Assembly (NCBI RefSeq): GCF_000149955.1
Contig: NC_030987.1
Coordinates: 4,025,190-4,089,189, forward strand
Length of the DNA stretch: 64,000 nucleotides
Source of the DNA: Fusarium oxysporum f. sp. lycopersici 4287
Taxonomy: Eukaryota > Ascomycota > Sordariomycetes > Hypocreales > Nectriaceae
Reading direction: 5' to 3'
The notes under the pieces are model-generated. The model saw nothing but the letters and a program-made list of their open reading frames with translations, did not search any database and was not told the DNA's origin. The number at the start of each line of letters is the position of its first letter. The first letter of the stretch is position 1. The position numbers and the translations under genes were made by a program. Below are positions 42,805-56,028 of this stretch, in pieces.

Positions 42805-45800
42805 GTCTACCTCAAGACATCAGACATAATGTCTTGACTTTCCATTCACAACCATCATACATCGATTCGACGGGCTAGATGTGACTACATCTACATCTAC
42901 ACCAACACTTTAGAAGCATTCGACATTATACTTGGGATTCGCGACTTTTTAGGGCCCAGTGTGGGCATGATACCCGCGCCTTGACAGCGCAGTTTCTTGA
43001 ACTCTACCTCTTAGGGCAGAGGAAAAAAACATTACATTTGCATTTCACTGTACATTAACGCATTATGAAACCGGGAGCAGTTGGGATCGATCCCTCATGA
43101 TGAATGGATCATCGCACGGTGGGAGCACACTGGAGCTTTGGATTTCTCGGTTTTGCATGATATTGCATCACCTGCATTGCGCTACGTCTTGTCGGGGTCA
43201 CTGTACCCTTTTGTTCGCGCATTGGTTTGGCGTTTTGAGCTTGCAGCATACAAGGACTAGGATGAATGTCTGGTGTTTTTGTATTGTACCATGGTATTAT
43301 TATACGGCTTGATTACTGTAGCTTCTATAGAGAGAAGCTCAGAGTGGAGTGACGGGTATGGGTTACTGACATATATCTGCCAGGGGGCACGGAGTGAGGT
43401 TCGTAAAAAGAGTATCATCATTGTTTTGAGTGAAGTGTCTTGGTCTTTGCCTTTACAGAATGATACCAATGCAATACCGTGAGTTGAGAGTTGTCAATAA
43501 AATCGAGATTTCAACAAATATTCCGATTTGAACCCTTGTGATAATTACATCTCCACCATTGGATTCATCTTAAACTGAACTAACCCCGTTCATACATTGA
43601 TATTCTGCAAACCTGCAAGATGGATAGACCGGGTATGTCCCTTCATACATTAGTGCATCCATGGATCCCATCACCAACGCAGTCTCCACGCTGGGAGGGC
43701 CCGAACCTGACTCGGGGTTTATTACGTTATCCACCTGTTGCTTGGTGCATCTAGAATTTTTCCATTAGTTGCCGTGTTGTTTCCGGGTGTGGAGAAGAGA
43801 GTTCTTCTGGAATTTTGCTTTTGCAGGAAAATTTATGTGGCTGCTGATGATAAAAAAGTTTGATGCCATTGCCGGCCATGTGTTCGGTTTCACCGGTGTA
43901 CGATGAGTTTATCGGTGCGAGAAAAAATATGTTTGCATGATGGTGCTAGAGGAAGTCTGGAAGTGAAGTGACAGGGGATTGTGCAGCCGAAGTGTATCGG
44001 TGAGACGAGTGTTGATGGGAGGCCGAATACTGACGGCATTTGTCTCAGATAGAACTAGACTAGTTCCCTTGCTTAGCTGGTGGCAAGAATGAAATCAATA
44101 TAATACGATAGTATGACAGCTGAAAAGTAGATAGACTAATGTAGCTATTATATTGATCAGCTGGGGAGTTTAGGTCAAAGCTATATCGCGCTAGATAATT
44201 CGGCGAACTAGTCTAGACCTCTGATTGCAATCACCATACAGCTGATGTACTAACGTTGCGCTGTAAATGCGTTTCAGAATCTGATTCTTTTGTCCTTGTG
44301 TATATGTATCGCAATTGTGTTATTTGCAGCTTGTTCAAGACTGCCTGCAAGCTTACTCGATTGTACAATAGCTTATCAACCAATGGACACCCTGTTATCT
44401 GATAAATACAGGCGATAAGGCAATTTTGTATTGATCTAATACCGTTCTATCTAAAACTAGTAGTCGGATATTAGATGATAGCTCAACCATGGCCAGAGTC
44501 GAAATATTCCTTCACCTAAAGACAACTCCAGATGGTGTCTGTGTCTGTAAACTTAAGCGACAGCAGATCTGGGATGCGACTTGCGTATGTACACATTCAC
44601 CAGCATCATACTCATTGATACAATAAATGCTAAAACCATCATCTATTTTATACGTAGAGTTCCTCCACTGCACCTGAAGACTACGCCGTATGGATCTTGT
44701 GCCCTGAGACAGCGAGTAGAAGGCACACGGCCAATCGCAATACCAAAGTCACTTCAACTAAAGTCCATGCCATTTCGAATATCCATCCCTAGAGAAATGT
44801 GAAAGTTGCTCTTGTTAATAGGCAGAAACTGGGGTCAGTCCGCCATTCAGCATCTATCGACATCACATATCCTCCCAATAGCGGCTAGCATCCTTCCTAC
44901 TCATCGTGCTGAACTCATTCGTTAACCATGAACGAGCGAATTGTGATTCCAGTTCTTCTGTATCGTCGTCAGTGGTGTCGTCGGGCTCCTATCCAGTACC
45001 ACCACCACACCACCAGCAGATGCTCAGAGCGTTTGAGTGATATCCATCGACTATATCTCGGACGAAACCGAATGGGAGGAGTGATTCCTTTCTAATGGGT
45101 AAAGGACGAAAAGCAAGAGATGGGGGAAACAGTGAAATGGCTTAGCCTAACAGCATTCTCAAGGGTCTATGATAGATTGGCTGCCATATATAATACTGGC
45201 TTTCGCATGCCTGATGTCCTCGGTATTAAAGTCCTTTTCTCAGCGCGCCAGTATTTTGTCATGACACGCTAAGCAATAGACAATTGGATTCAAGTAAGAT
45301 TAACTACTCAGACGACGCCGAGAAAAGAAAACTTTCTCAATAAATTCGTTGGTGTTCTATGTCTGTTTTGATAGACATTTTGTAAATACTTGGCTCATTC
45401 TGATCAACGACCAGGGAAAGACTTCAGGATCTAGATATTCGAAGGGAGGGACGTCGACGCCCAGGCCACTCGGCATCGAGGCGTTCTCAAAATAGGGAGC
45501 ATCCTGGGCTCCTGCTTCTATGATCTATCCGAATATCAGGATGTCAATGAACTCTAAGAAAGTAGTGATATTGAGTGCGGGCACTTGGCGATCGACCTCG
45601 CCTCTAAGTACCTTGCCGCAAGATCACCTTATACTCCTGCCCACGAATGCCATTGCCACTGCGACTCGCCCTTTAGACTTGATAGGCTGATAGATATCAT
45701 CTGGGACATCGCCTCCCATGTTATGCTGGCTTTCTCTTACACCGCACTTGCTACCAGCATCCTCACGATACACCAGCCTTTGGGATCAAATCATCGCAGC

Positions 45801-46826
45801 TTCTGTGCAGGAGAGATGAGTGACGAGTCAGCTCAAGTTCGGATTTCCTGTTGTAAATATCAATTGCTGCCGCCCATTGCTATGTAGCAGAACTTGTTGC
45901 AGACATAAGGGACTGGTGGGAATTCGATATAGACGGTGGAAATTCCCCGACTGCTAGAAGTAACCTGACGACTACCAGTCCTGGTTTGATTAAGACAGCT
46001 GGGCCTAAGCATCCTTTAAAGATCTACCTCTTTGGAGGATCTTCCTCCTCCAAGGTCAACCCGACAGTGACTCCCCCTAACTCTTTTGCTCGTACCTTAG
46101 TGTTACGTCAAGATGGGTTATGATATCGAGGTTAAAGTTCGCTACTCTGATATCCAAGGCGCTCAGCTTCATCACTTAAATATCACTGGAGCGGAAATGC
46201 TGCTGCGCAGCTATTGCATGGATAAACCAGATCTGAAAGAGCAATTCAAGCTCAAGATACAAATATGAAATCAAACGCTCGATAGTAGCAAATGGATTAG
46301 TGTTTGACGGTTATGCAGGAACATGACTTGTAAGTGAGTGGCAAAGCCGTGGCGGCCACTGGCAGATGAGAAAAACTTTCGTCCTACAACGTCGGGGGGT
46401 TTTTTTTTTTCAGCAAACATCAAACCGAAAACATGAACAATTCTTCTTCACATTATTGACATTTCAGTATTATTTTCCTCTCAACCTTCCAATAGTCTCT
46501 CATTTCTAACAGTCAAAGAAGCCCTTTTAATAAAAACAGCGACCAGTAAGCAAGCAGCATCAAGCATGTTTTCCCTTTTTTACGAAAGAACTTACAACCT
46601 CTCTAAGTTCACCAAGCAAGAGTCTTTCCACTTGCTTTCGCCAAGTCAATACATTCTCGTTTGGCCACCACATCTGTCAACCGCCCCAACTCACACTCAG
46701 AGCCAGCATTTCACTCAACATCAACGATTCCAAATTCTCGCATCCTCAAAACACCATGCACTCTCTCGTCGTGAATATAAACACCAAAACTAAGCGAGCA
46801 TGCCAACAAGAGGACGACACGCCCCG
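42805..46826. other. Four-kilobase gene-poor, AT-rich region
   Basis: 42805-43500 is the 3' flank of the SCOC-like gene. Beyond it I find no supported gene. Two overlapping plus-strand frames at 45585-45887 and 45857-46123 look like a decayed or frameshifted coding piece. A run of 14 T lies near 46398. Confidence 0.45.
45585..46123 (+). pseudogene. Possible decayed coding sequence, family unknown
   Basis: The first frame (45585-45887) gives 100 residues with a hydrophobic stretch (HVMLAFSYTALATSILTIH). A second frame, open from 45857 to a TGA at 46121, gives YVAELVADIRDWWEFD and a Ser/Thr/Pro-rich tail. The two overlap by about 30 bases with a shift of one, as if a frameshift split one gene. 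I recognise no family and the call is weak. Confidence 0.2.
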
Positions 46827-46898
46827 GCCCCGTTGGCCAAGTGGTAAGGCGTCGCACTCGTAATGCGAAGATCACTGGTTCGATTCCAGTACGGGGCA
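46827..46898 (+). tRNA. tRNA-Thr (anticodon CGU)
   Basis: A 72-base cloverleaf. Acceptor stem GCCCCGT pairs with ACGGGGC. The anticodon stem TCGCA/TGCGA closes loop CTCGTAA with anticodon CGT. The T arm is ACTGG-TTCGATT-CCAGT. The D arm includes GGCCAAGTGGTAAGGC. There is no intron. Confidence 0.95.
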
Positions 46899-47158
46899 TC
46901 GTTACCCCAGCTGTCTCAGACAGTTGAGTCCTCTGTTTTTGCTTCCTCGATAGATCGTAATATCATGTCTTTTTGCCTCGTGGTAGAATTAGAGCTAGAA
47001 TCCGGGGTCGGGCCGCTTGGTTGCCATTGGCTGGCCCTGTTTGTGATTCCTTCTTCTGGCAACTGTGACCTCACATGCTGGGTGTAACTGGAGGAAAGGT
47101 TGAGACAACGCTGATACGATTCCAATTCGAAATGGCACTCGTTATTATACACCTATGT

Positions 47159-50100
47159 CTAAGCAACTATCCTTCCCCTTTCCCTCTTTGGCTCTTCACT
47201 CTCCAACACCAACGGCCCTCCTCCAGGTCCGCTTGCATCTAAGCTAACCGTCACACCCTTCCTCTCACCCACAGCTCGTATCGACTCTCCCAAGTTTCTA
47301 AAGTCAACTTCACAAGTCTGAGCCTGATTCTCGACTCCATCCTTGACCTCCCGGATCTCAATACCAGGATATGGTAGCCAACCTTCTCGAAGGGGAATCA
47401 TTATGAGTGGAATTTCAGCTTCCGTGTCGGATGTTGAGGACAGAGGGTCCTTCTTTGAACCTGGAATGACAAGGTGACCTTTTCGACGGCCACCGAGAAG
47501 CCATGTATCTCCTGCGGCAGCGACTTCATAACTGTACTCCACATCCTTCTTGTGTTGCATCTCAGTGTCCCATATCTGCGTCCACCTAAGATGCAGTGTA
47601 GCTGGAAGCATCTGATTAACCGCCACAGTTGGGACAGCACCGGGTTTCTGATCCATCAGTTCCGTTACCGGAGTTTGCAGCTCAATATCTGCTGTATGTA
47701 GAATCGGCAGCGAAGGTATCTCGACCGGGATGAGAAGTGTGCAGGGGTTATCAGGCTGCGCCGCTGAGATTTGAACCTGGGGATTGGAGGCTTGCCATTT
47801 CCTTATAGCAGTTGAGATCTTCTCGGTTGCATCCACCTGCGTTCCAGGTACCCGTCCAATGCCAGCAAAGTACTTGTCCCAAGGAACGTCAGCCAGAAAG
47901 GCCGTAGGCACTGCACCAAGAAGTGCAGCGCGCTCGAGATCAATGGGTTGCAGGGACTTTGCTTCTCTCACAACCAGCAATGTGATGAGTTTCGAGAACG
48001 ATGCTAAAGAAGGATCGTCAAGAGCATCAAAGATGGACTTAACAAGTGCCTCCTCGATCTCCGTTTGGAGAATGTTGTAGTAGAGTTTCAAGTACATAGT
48101 TCTCGCCGCCCGTTTACTCGATCTAACGTTAGTCTTCCTCTTGATACGATAAAGTAGCGTCGCGGGTTGTTTTGAAAACACCATTGTTGTATCAGCAGGA
48201 GGAACGCCAAACTCAGATTCGAACAAATCCGAGGGCATCAGTTCACTCTTGTACAAGCGTAGAGGGCTGTGGCTCGCTGTAGACACATTGAACCGAGAGT
48301 AAAGTGCATTATGCTTGAAGACATCTTGCACATTGACACCTAAAGCCAGAGAGATGGGGATGATTATCGACTTTGCAAACGTGTACTGTTGACCCGACTC
48401 AAGCGTGTACGCGACGTCGACCTTAGCAGACACATCAGCGATATCATGCTCAACCGAGTAAGGGAATCGTAGAGTGATGCTTGACTCAGCGGCAATCTCG
48501 TTGAAGTAGATGATACCACCCGCCTCGGGCTTCTTTGCAAACTTAACATCTGAATCGATAACTTGAGCTTCAAGAGTTAACATCCGCAAGCCACCAGTGG
48601 TGGGCCTGAGACGGATCTCGCAACTCTTGATTGAGTTCCAGCCTGGGTTGAGAGTGAAGTCCAATGTGTTGTTCTTGTCTAGGGAAGTGTGCCTTGTAGC
48701 TACAAGTTGCACATCAAGAGCACCATCTCGGTGAAAGATGACGACTTCGGGATGCTTGAAGATATCAGTAGTTTGTGGAGGTGGTTGGTTGATGTCGCGT
48801 TCAAAGTGAAGGAAGAGGTTGCTCGAGAAGAGTCCAAGATGATCTATCTTGTATTTTCCGGGGATAACAGACTGCAGTCATTAGCATCGTCTTTCATAAC
48901 GAGTTGAGAAACTTACTGTGCATTCCACTGTGATGCTATTCTGGCCAGGTTGTAGAACAATGGCTCCCTTTCTTGAGAAAAGCAGCTCCTTAGTAGGCCC
49001 CGGCTCAGAAGCTGTGGCTCGCACGTCTATTCCATCCAACTTAATTTCGTCCGGCAACAAACACCATAGATTGATGGTCAAAGAGCATTTGTCTTCCTTG
49101 TCAAAATATTCAGGAGCACCTGCAAGCTCGATGTTTGTGAAGAAGTTCGACAGGTGCACCTTGACTTGTGAAGACAATGACGAAGCCAGGTCAAACAAGT
49201 TACCAACGACTCCCTTCATAGACATTGCATCCGCAGGCTCAGGCTTGCCGAGCCTTGACACTCGTTTTGAGCGTTGTTCTAGCCGCTCCTTTTCAGCTGC
49301 ACAAGACTTGGTCAATAGCTTGAGAGCAACACGCACGTAGTCATCCTTTGACTTCATTTCACGAAGACAGTGGAGATACATGACAAGCATAGACAACTCG
49401 AGCGAGGTCCAACCGCTCTCGCCGAAGAATGGTGTTGCTCGATAAAAGTAGGAAGCAGCAGTACTATACTCCTTGAGATAAAAGTTGAGCACAGCGAGAT
49501 CTGCCATGCTTGCTTGCACTGCGTGATCATGGTTTGCAACAGTATAGTGTCGAAGCGCCTTGTCTGTGAGAATCTCATACAGACGGTAAAAATTCTCTGG
49601 GTTATCAATGGCAGTCTGGAGGAGATTGTTGTTTACACCAGCGTCCAATGGGGGGATTTCCTCTGAAATTCCACTTGCAGCAGGTTGATCATCAAGACTA
49701 ATTTCTTCGAAGTCTGCCTCAGCTTCTGCAATGATAGGTGCTTCTTTCCAGCCATCACTCCAGCCACGCTTCTTACCCAAACCATCAAGAATGCTTCGTG
49801 ACAGCATATAAAGCTCGGCGCGTCTAGCGGCGAGATCTTCAAGACCTGCCTTGAGAAATTGTGACTCCTGATCATTGTTGATCTTTGGCATGCCCGGGCC
49901 TGGGAATACCCCTGGGCTTAGTGGAGGACGAGTCCCAGGTGCTGGGCCTGTTGACACATGAAGAGATGTAGTTCGGGCAGGATGCATCATAGTCTTGGGC
50001 TCGGGGATGGAGGACTTTTGCTCCTGACTTTGAGGTGGAGCAAGAGTTGAGGGAGGGATAGGAAGAGATTTTGATGCTGTCTGCGCAAGGATTTGCTGGG

Positions 50101-51826
50101 CAACTGAGAAGGCGAATGATGCAACCACATTGTCAATGACTTCTGATAGGTTAGGATCGATAGGAGAGTCGTCCTCATCAGACTTGTCAGATGCCACAGC
50201 AGTCAAAATGTCTCGTCGCATAATCTGTGAAACTGCCGGGATGAACTGTAAAGTCCTTCGACATATCTCACCAAGACTTGCCAGGTTTTCTGTTTCTTCA
50301 GTATGTTTAGGAGGGGGCGCCAGAGGCGCGACTCCGTGCAAGACTGAATCCTGTTGCTCCTTAAGCTTGTCGAGCAGATCATCTCGTGATGACCAGGCGT
50401 TTCCAAGCCGCAAGAGCAATGCCATTTGTCGCGCAAATATATAACACCGGAAGTCAAATACTGAGACATCGTTGGCTAGAATTTTGTCTCTATAAGCCTT
50501 CTTGGTAGCACTGATGGGTATCTCATCAAACTGCTCCTTGATAGTCTCATTCGACTGAAGATCCACGGCCTCTTCGTCTTCTGTGTTTCCACCAGGTGCT
50601 TTGGCAAGAGCGGTTTTAACAATCTCCTTGAGATCTTCGGTGTAGCTGAGCATTGCACCTCCATGTCTCGTTGGCGAACCTTCGTCAGCTTGTTCATTGA
50701 CAACAGAGTCAAGCCCAACACTGAGCTCATCGTATCCCACCAAGGCGTCCTCTACTAGACCAACACTCTCGAAACCTCTTGCCAAGCCTTCTTTGAGGAT
50801 AAAGAAAGTGCAAAAGTTCCATCCCGGTAAACTTCGTTGACCGTCTTTTTCCTTGATATCTTCTTCGTACTGTGTCACGCGCAAGTCGAATGAGGTGAGA
50901 ATAAGACTCTTGAACTTGGCAATGAGCTCCGCCCAAGCATTTTCAGCATCATGCTCATCTTCCGAATACCCTGTTGGCACCGCGGGGACGACTCTCGGTA
51001 GCTGATCGTACGGAAGATCGTTGATTCCAATTCTGATCTGTGCAACTCGATCTGGTGCCGTCTTTCCAAGGCCAGAAAAGTCGGTACGGAGCTTCTCCAG
51101 AAGAGGTGTTGAGCCGGTGCGCCATCGCGGAGTCGACTTCTCTGAAGTATCCTGCGAGCGAGAGCTGGTCCTCGGTTGTGTCGACGCTACCGTATTGGGG
51201 AGCACCACGTGTAGAATCAAGTAATCGAACGCATCGTGCTTCTCTTGTTTGCTATTTCGTTTCGGATTGCTTGATGAAGGTATCTGAGTCTTAATCCATT
51301 CTCGAATTTCTGCTCGAACGGAGGTTTTGTATGTTTCATTGTCGTCGCATCTCACCAGTAGCACCTTAAGATACGGTGTCCGCCGCAGACCAGGAATTTG
51401 ATGCCGTCTTTGACTCCCTATTGCCCTCGAAGGCAAAGACTGCGCGTCTATCTGATCAGCAGAAGACGCCTGACCACCAAAGTTCTGTTGTTGAAAGCCA
51501 TCATCGAGCGTGCTCCCTGATCGTCGAAGGGTATGAGGAGAAGAAGCTGATCCAGGGTCATCCCCCTGAAGAAGCTCAACGTGAAGTGTATCAATAGATC
51601 GTAGAGGTCCAGCATGCGATTGCCAGTTCAAGTTTCGCAACGGTAAGCGAGGAATCAACCCAGGGGCGAGGAGTTTATAAACATCGTGAGGATCGAAGTA
51701 CTCGACTTGCGACAAGGTGTCGTGTTAGCGGACATCTCAAGGGAGGCATAAGGTTTACAGGGGAATAAACGGCATAGAAGCTCAGGACTTACCAGTCACT
51801 TTTGACGTCGAGAATGGCTGTTCCAT
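47159..51826 (-). CDS. TRS130: TRAPPII complex subunit Trs130 (TRAPPC10 family)
   Basis: Minus strand, three exons: 51793-51826, 48917-51705 and 47159-48871, 1511 residues. The tiny first exon encodes MEQPFSTSKVT and splices (donor GTAAGT, acceptor GCAAG) to VEYFDPHDVYKLLAPGL. Intron 2 (donor GTAAGT, branch GCTAATGAC, acceptor TGCAG) joins VECT to SVIPGKYK. The N-terminal half has the Trs130/TRAPPC10 signature region (PRLPLRNLNW, RSIDTLHVELL, LPGWNFCTFFILKEGLARGFESVGLVEDAL split across the motif) and a long helical repeat region. The C-terminal half is rich in beta strands. The protein is a specific subunit of TRAPPII, which activates Ypt31/Rab11-type GTPases at the trans-Golgi. It shares a 382-base divergent promoter with MRI1. 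Confidence 0.93.
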
Positions 51827-52208
51827 GGCAAACAGCTCGAATGCGCACTTGTCATTGCTGTTTGTCCAAGTAACAGTGAAGGTATCTCAATCGAGATGGT
51901 GTTGAACCGCTAAAGCTGTCCCGAACGAGCTCCAGTGGATAATGATTGGAGACCCCTGTTGACGTAGAGGTACCTCCCTTAGCTCATCTTCATGCGCCGG
52001 AAGCGGCATTTGTCCGGTCCCAGGCGGTGAGAGCACGTACGTTTTACGATTGGTTGAGTGCTATGACGCTATTTTCACTTTGACGGCGGGGTGGCGGCAG
52101 AATCTTGGAGGGGCAACATTTTGTCAAGGAATTGCGACTAATAAGCGTGTTAAACTTCTTCGTTTTCTCTCATTCCAAGCCGTTTTACTCCAAAGCTTGA
52201 GCCTAATC
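51827..52208. promoter_or_regulatory. Shared divergent promoter of TRS130 and MRI1
   Basis: 382 bases between two head-to-head start codons, which must hold the promoters and leaders of both genes. No TATA-like box is obvious. No reading frame is supported apart from an in-frame extension of the MRI1 frame upstream to 52050. Confidence 0.6.
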
Positions 52209-53375
52209 ATGTCTTCTCTTAAGGCTGTCAAGTACACTCGGGGCCAACTCCAGGTCCTCGACCAACTCCGTCTTCCTCACGAATTTCACTACGATGATGT
52301 CTCCAACAGAACAGAGGCCTTCGACAGCATCGCAACTATGCGAGTGCGAGGTGCCCCTGCTATTGCCATCGTAGCAGCCCTCGGACTGGCTGTTGAGCTC
52401 CACAATGGAAGCATCACAGCTTCAAACGCTGAAGATACCATTTCTCAAATCGAGGAAGCTCTCGACTATCTCAAAGAAAGCCGACCTACAGCTGTCGACT
52501 TGACCAACGCTATTAACCAGCTCAAGTCCACAATAAGGGCGGTTGGAAGCACTGCCACCAAGGAACAGGTTATCACAGCTTTCATCGAAGAGGCTGAGAA
52601 GATCTTTGAGAAGGATCTCCAGACCAACCTCTCCATCGGTGATCATGGAGCTGAGTGGCTGCGAGCCCAAGCTGGTGCTTCTCCTGACAAGAAGATCTCG
52701 GTCCTCACACACTGCAACACTGGATCCCTTGCTACATCTGGCCACGGCACTGCGTTGGGAATAATCCGAACTCTTCAGTCCAAGGATCTTCTCCAACACG
52801 CCTTCTGCACAGAGACTCGACCTTACAACCAAGGAAGCAGACTCACTGCTTTTGAGCTTGTCTTCGAGAACATTCCCAGCACTCTCATTACCGACTCCAT
52901 GGCTGCTTCACTCTTCCGCAACCGCAAGCAAGAAAAGAACATTGCCGCTGTCATTGTCGGTGCTGACCGTGTCGTTCGCAACGGTGACACAGCTAACAAG
53001 ATTGGTACTTACCAACTCGCTGTTCTGGCCAAGCACCACGGTATCAAGTTCATCGTCGCTGCTCCTACAACCAGCATCGACCTTGAGACCGAGACTGGCG
53101 ATGGTATCAAGATTGAGGAGAGAAAGAAGGAGGAGCTTACACAGGTCACAGGAGCTGTGATCAAGCCCGATGGTACCGTCGATGAGAGCAGCAAGGTCCG
53201 TGTTGCTACCGCTGACCAGCGGATCAACGTGTGGAACCCTGCCTTCGATGTCACTCCCGCCGAGCTCATCGACGCCGTGGTCACAGAGAAGGGCGCCATT
53301 GAGAAGGGACCTGATGGTAACTTTGACTTCAGCAAGATCCTGCCTGAGCGCTGGGCCAAGATTACTGGTGCATAA
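52209..53375 (+). CDS. MRI1: Methylthioribose-1-phosphate isomerase
   Basis: A single exon of 388 residues. It converts 5-methylthioribose-1-phosphate to methylthioribulose-1-phosphate in the methionine salvage pathway. Family motifs are present: MRVRGAPAIAI near the N-terminus, the catalytic cysteine in LTHCNTGSLAT, TRPYNQGSRLTAFEL, and the catalytic aspartate in VGADRVVRNGDTANKIGTY. The C-terminal half has the shared eIF2B-like fold with KFIVAAPTTSIDLET and NPAFDVTPAELI. The start MSSLKAVKY at 52209 is chosen over an in-frame ATG at 52050, because the family begins here and the upstream part lies in the promoter. It ends 81 bases from the convergent M20 peptidase gene. Confidence 0.96.
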   Translation: MSSLKAVKYTRGQLQVLDQLRLPHEFHYDDVSNRTEAFDSIATMRVRGAPAIAIVAALGLAVELHNGSITASNAEDTISQIEEALDYLKESRPTAVDLTNAINQLKSTIRAVGSTATKEQVITAFIEEAEKIFEKDLQTNLSIGDHGAEWLRAQAGASPDKKISVLTHCNTGSLATSGHGTALGIIRTLQSKDLLQHAFCTETRPYNQGSRLTAFELVFENIPSTLITDSMAASLFRNRKQEKNIAAVIVGADRVVRNGDTANKIGTYQLAVLAKHHGIKFIVAAPTTSIDLETETGDGIKIEERKKEELTQVTGAVIKPDGTVDESSKVRVATADQRINVWNPAFDVTPAELIDAVVTEKGAIEKGPDGNFDFSKILPERWAKITGA

Positions 53376-53456
53376 ACCAGCTTTACAATGTCATTTCATT
53401 TGAGCGGGCTATCATATCCAACATTAGACTAGAGCAGCGGAAAATTGGGTTTCTAT

Positions 53457-54751
53457 TTATTGCTTCAACGCATGAAGAATCAGCTTTTGGTATCCTTCAA
53501 CGGCAGTTTCAAGATCAGCAACGGTCAAGTTCTCCCTCGCGCCATGTGCAACAAGAATGTTTCCTGGGCCATACAGATACCTCGTGTGGTCACCCTTGAG
53601 GTTGGGAATGTCGGTTCCGTAGTTGACGGTGATTTTCTCGAAGCCTGAACCTGTTAGCGACGCTCTCACAAGATTTCGGTGTACGTACCATCCACATCGC
53701 AGTTTGCCTCCACAGGTCCGTACCCGTGGGTGCAGTCGAAAATGAAAGCATCCTTGTCAACCTCGTCAAAGATGGCCTGGATTTTGTCATGGACAACAAC
53801 ATGTCCATCAGCCTGCTTTCCGCTCGCGACTCGGACAGCCAGTCCGACCTTGGCCTCCTCAGGAATGACGTTAGAGGCCACACCGCCATGGAATCGACCA
53901 ATGTTGACAGTGGTGTTACCAAACAGCTCACTGCTACCAAGGTCGGTGTCGAGGACTTTAGCGAATGCTCGAATCATCAGCTCGTTGGCTGACTTGCCGA
54001 GCCATGGGTAACCACTGTGACCGGGGAAGCCCTTTGTGGTAACGTCGCAACCCAACATGCCCTTGTGTCCGCAAGCAAGCTTGAGCTCGGTAGGCTCTCC
54101 GAAAATAACAGCGTCGAGACTGTACGGGAGCTCCTTGGTCTCAATCGCCTCGCTGAAACGGCGCATGCCGTCGCCCTTGACCTCCTCGCCTACAACGAAC
54201 AGAAGGACAAGCTTATGGGGGTCGATCTTTCCGTGCTCGATAAGATCCTCAACTGCAGTGATTTGAGCTGCAACGCTACCCTTGGCATCCACGCTGCCTC
54301 GGCCGGTGATCATGGTCTCTTTTGTAACCTCCCCATCATCAATTCCATATGGGATGTGCGGCGGCACAACATCAATGTGGCTGCTCACGCAGATCTTGGG
54401 ATCGAAAGTCTTCTTTCCGTCTTGTCGCCAAGCCAGCACATTGAACCTCGGCTTTCCTTCCGGCGTATTCTCAAAAGGCTCAACTTCCTGACGCGAAGTA
54501 GTATATCCCTTCTTCTCAAGATATCCCTCAAGCCAAACACCAACATCATGTTCAGTCCCAGAAACCGAGGAGGTCTCAATAAGAGACTTGTGCAAGCTCA
54601 GTAGCTCGGATCGGTACGAGGGCGCATCGTCGTTGCTGGCAATGGCGTCGGAGGAAGGCTGTTGGTCCCAATCTCCAAGAACCTGCTGCCAATCGAATGC
54701 AGTGGCCAAAGAGGCCGAGGCCAGAAAACTGGCGACTGTTGCGACACGCAT
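53457..54751 (-). CDS. Secreted M20 family metallopeptidase (acetylornithine deacetylase/CPS1-like)
   Basis: Minus strand, two exons: 53689-54751 and 53457-53650, 418 residues. The 38-base intron (donor GTACGT, branch CGCTAAC, acceptor ACAG) joins CDVD to GSGFEKI. A signal peptide is clear ([18 protein letters not shown]). The two-metal site of the M20 family is complete: His in SSHIDVVPP, Asp in GRGSVDAKG, the Glu pair in [10 protein letters not shown], Glu in FGEPTE and His near the end in LVAHGARE. The dimerisation domain is between [22 protein letters not shown] and [10 protein letters not shown]. The signal peptide points to an extracellular or vacuolar peptidase rather than arginine biosynthesis; the substrate is unknown. 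The start at 54751 is chosen because it begins the signal peptide; upstream ATG 54868 would bury it. Confidence 0.9.
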
Positions 54752-56028
54752 CGTGGGGAAACAAAACGGGTTTGTGTAGCTTAAAGTTTTGGAGTGGAGG
54801 TTGGGGAATAGAAGGGAGCTTGGTTCAATTGAGCTCGGATATTGGTGGAGAAGTGCGGAATGACGCAAGTGGCCGATGTCGGGGTTGTCTGGGGTACCTG
54901 GATGGTCTGGTCAGATAAGAACACAGGTAGGATGTTCTTTTGGAGAGGACAGTGGCATGATATAGTAGCTTCTAGACAGGGAATATCGTAATTGGAAGGT
55001 GACTATAAAGCGGCTTATAGACTGGCGAACTCCCAGGTCGCCCCGCACATTGGATAAACTGTCACAGGAACACTGTATTGCTCCTTCGAATAGCTTTCTA
55101 TTCCGGTTCGTTCTACATACAAGACAATACTCTCGCATCTCCTAGCTCTACCCAGCCTATAAGTGTTGCTGGTTCTCTCACACAAGCAAGTTGCAAGATC
55201 AGGCCGCGACAATGGACCTAACCTACACCTTAGGCTGGCCATATCCGCTTCGAACTTACATGACGACTTTTCATACCAAATATGTTTGATGGCACATTAG
55301 CATTCCTATAGCTTGGTTATCCCATCCTTCTTATTAACTACTCTTGGTCTCTATTTGAACGGCTTTGAGTCAAAATTATGACTTTCCTCTTTTACCGATT
55401 CCTTCGCGTACCTTGCTTGGCTCGAGTGTTATGACATGAGCAGTGAAATGCTTGACTCTACAAGCTCTGGCTTTACAATATTGCACAACCTGTTACGCAA
55501 GAAATATCGGGCCACGGACCGTCATGTCGGCTTGTCCTTCCGATCAGAGCCGACTAGTTCCACGATGTTGGAGATAAGCGTAATGCGGGGTTGATAAGTT
55601 GTTCTTTTTTCACAATTCGAGAACTGACAACAAGGATATACTGTCTTTCCTGTTTAGGGATCTATTCTATTGATCCTTGTTCTTTAAGAATTGATGGAGC
55701 ATTGAAGCGGACTCTGTTGCTATTTTGCTTTGGAAGCTTGACCCAAAGCTTGAAGATCAAAGTTCCAATTTCTGGTGCTTGGTCATATTCCGAAGATTCC
55801 GGCCAAAATTCCCTTTCTTCGATATAAACAAAGAATCTTACCTTTTTCTAAGGCATCTTTACTATTCTGTAAGTTTTATTATTACCCCTTGAAAGTTCTT
55901 GGGGGGCTCTAGACAAGTTGAGAGGAGAACCCGTGCCTTGCTCATCAGCCTGTAAGCCGTGGTGTAGCTAATTCGGATTATCAGATAATTCTTTAACAAA
56001 GTGAAGCAAATACAGCCAGGAACATACC
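54752..56028. other. Intergenic region between the M20 peptidase and aconitase X genes
   Basis: 1.28 kb between two head-to-head genes, holding both promoters. Small frames on either strand have no signature. The section 55590-55870 is AT-rich. Confidence 0.5.
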
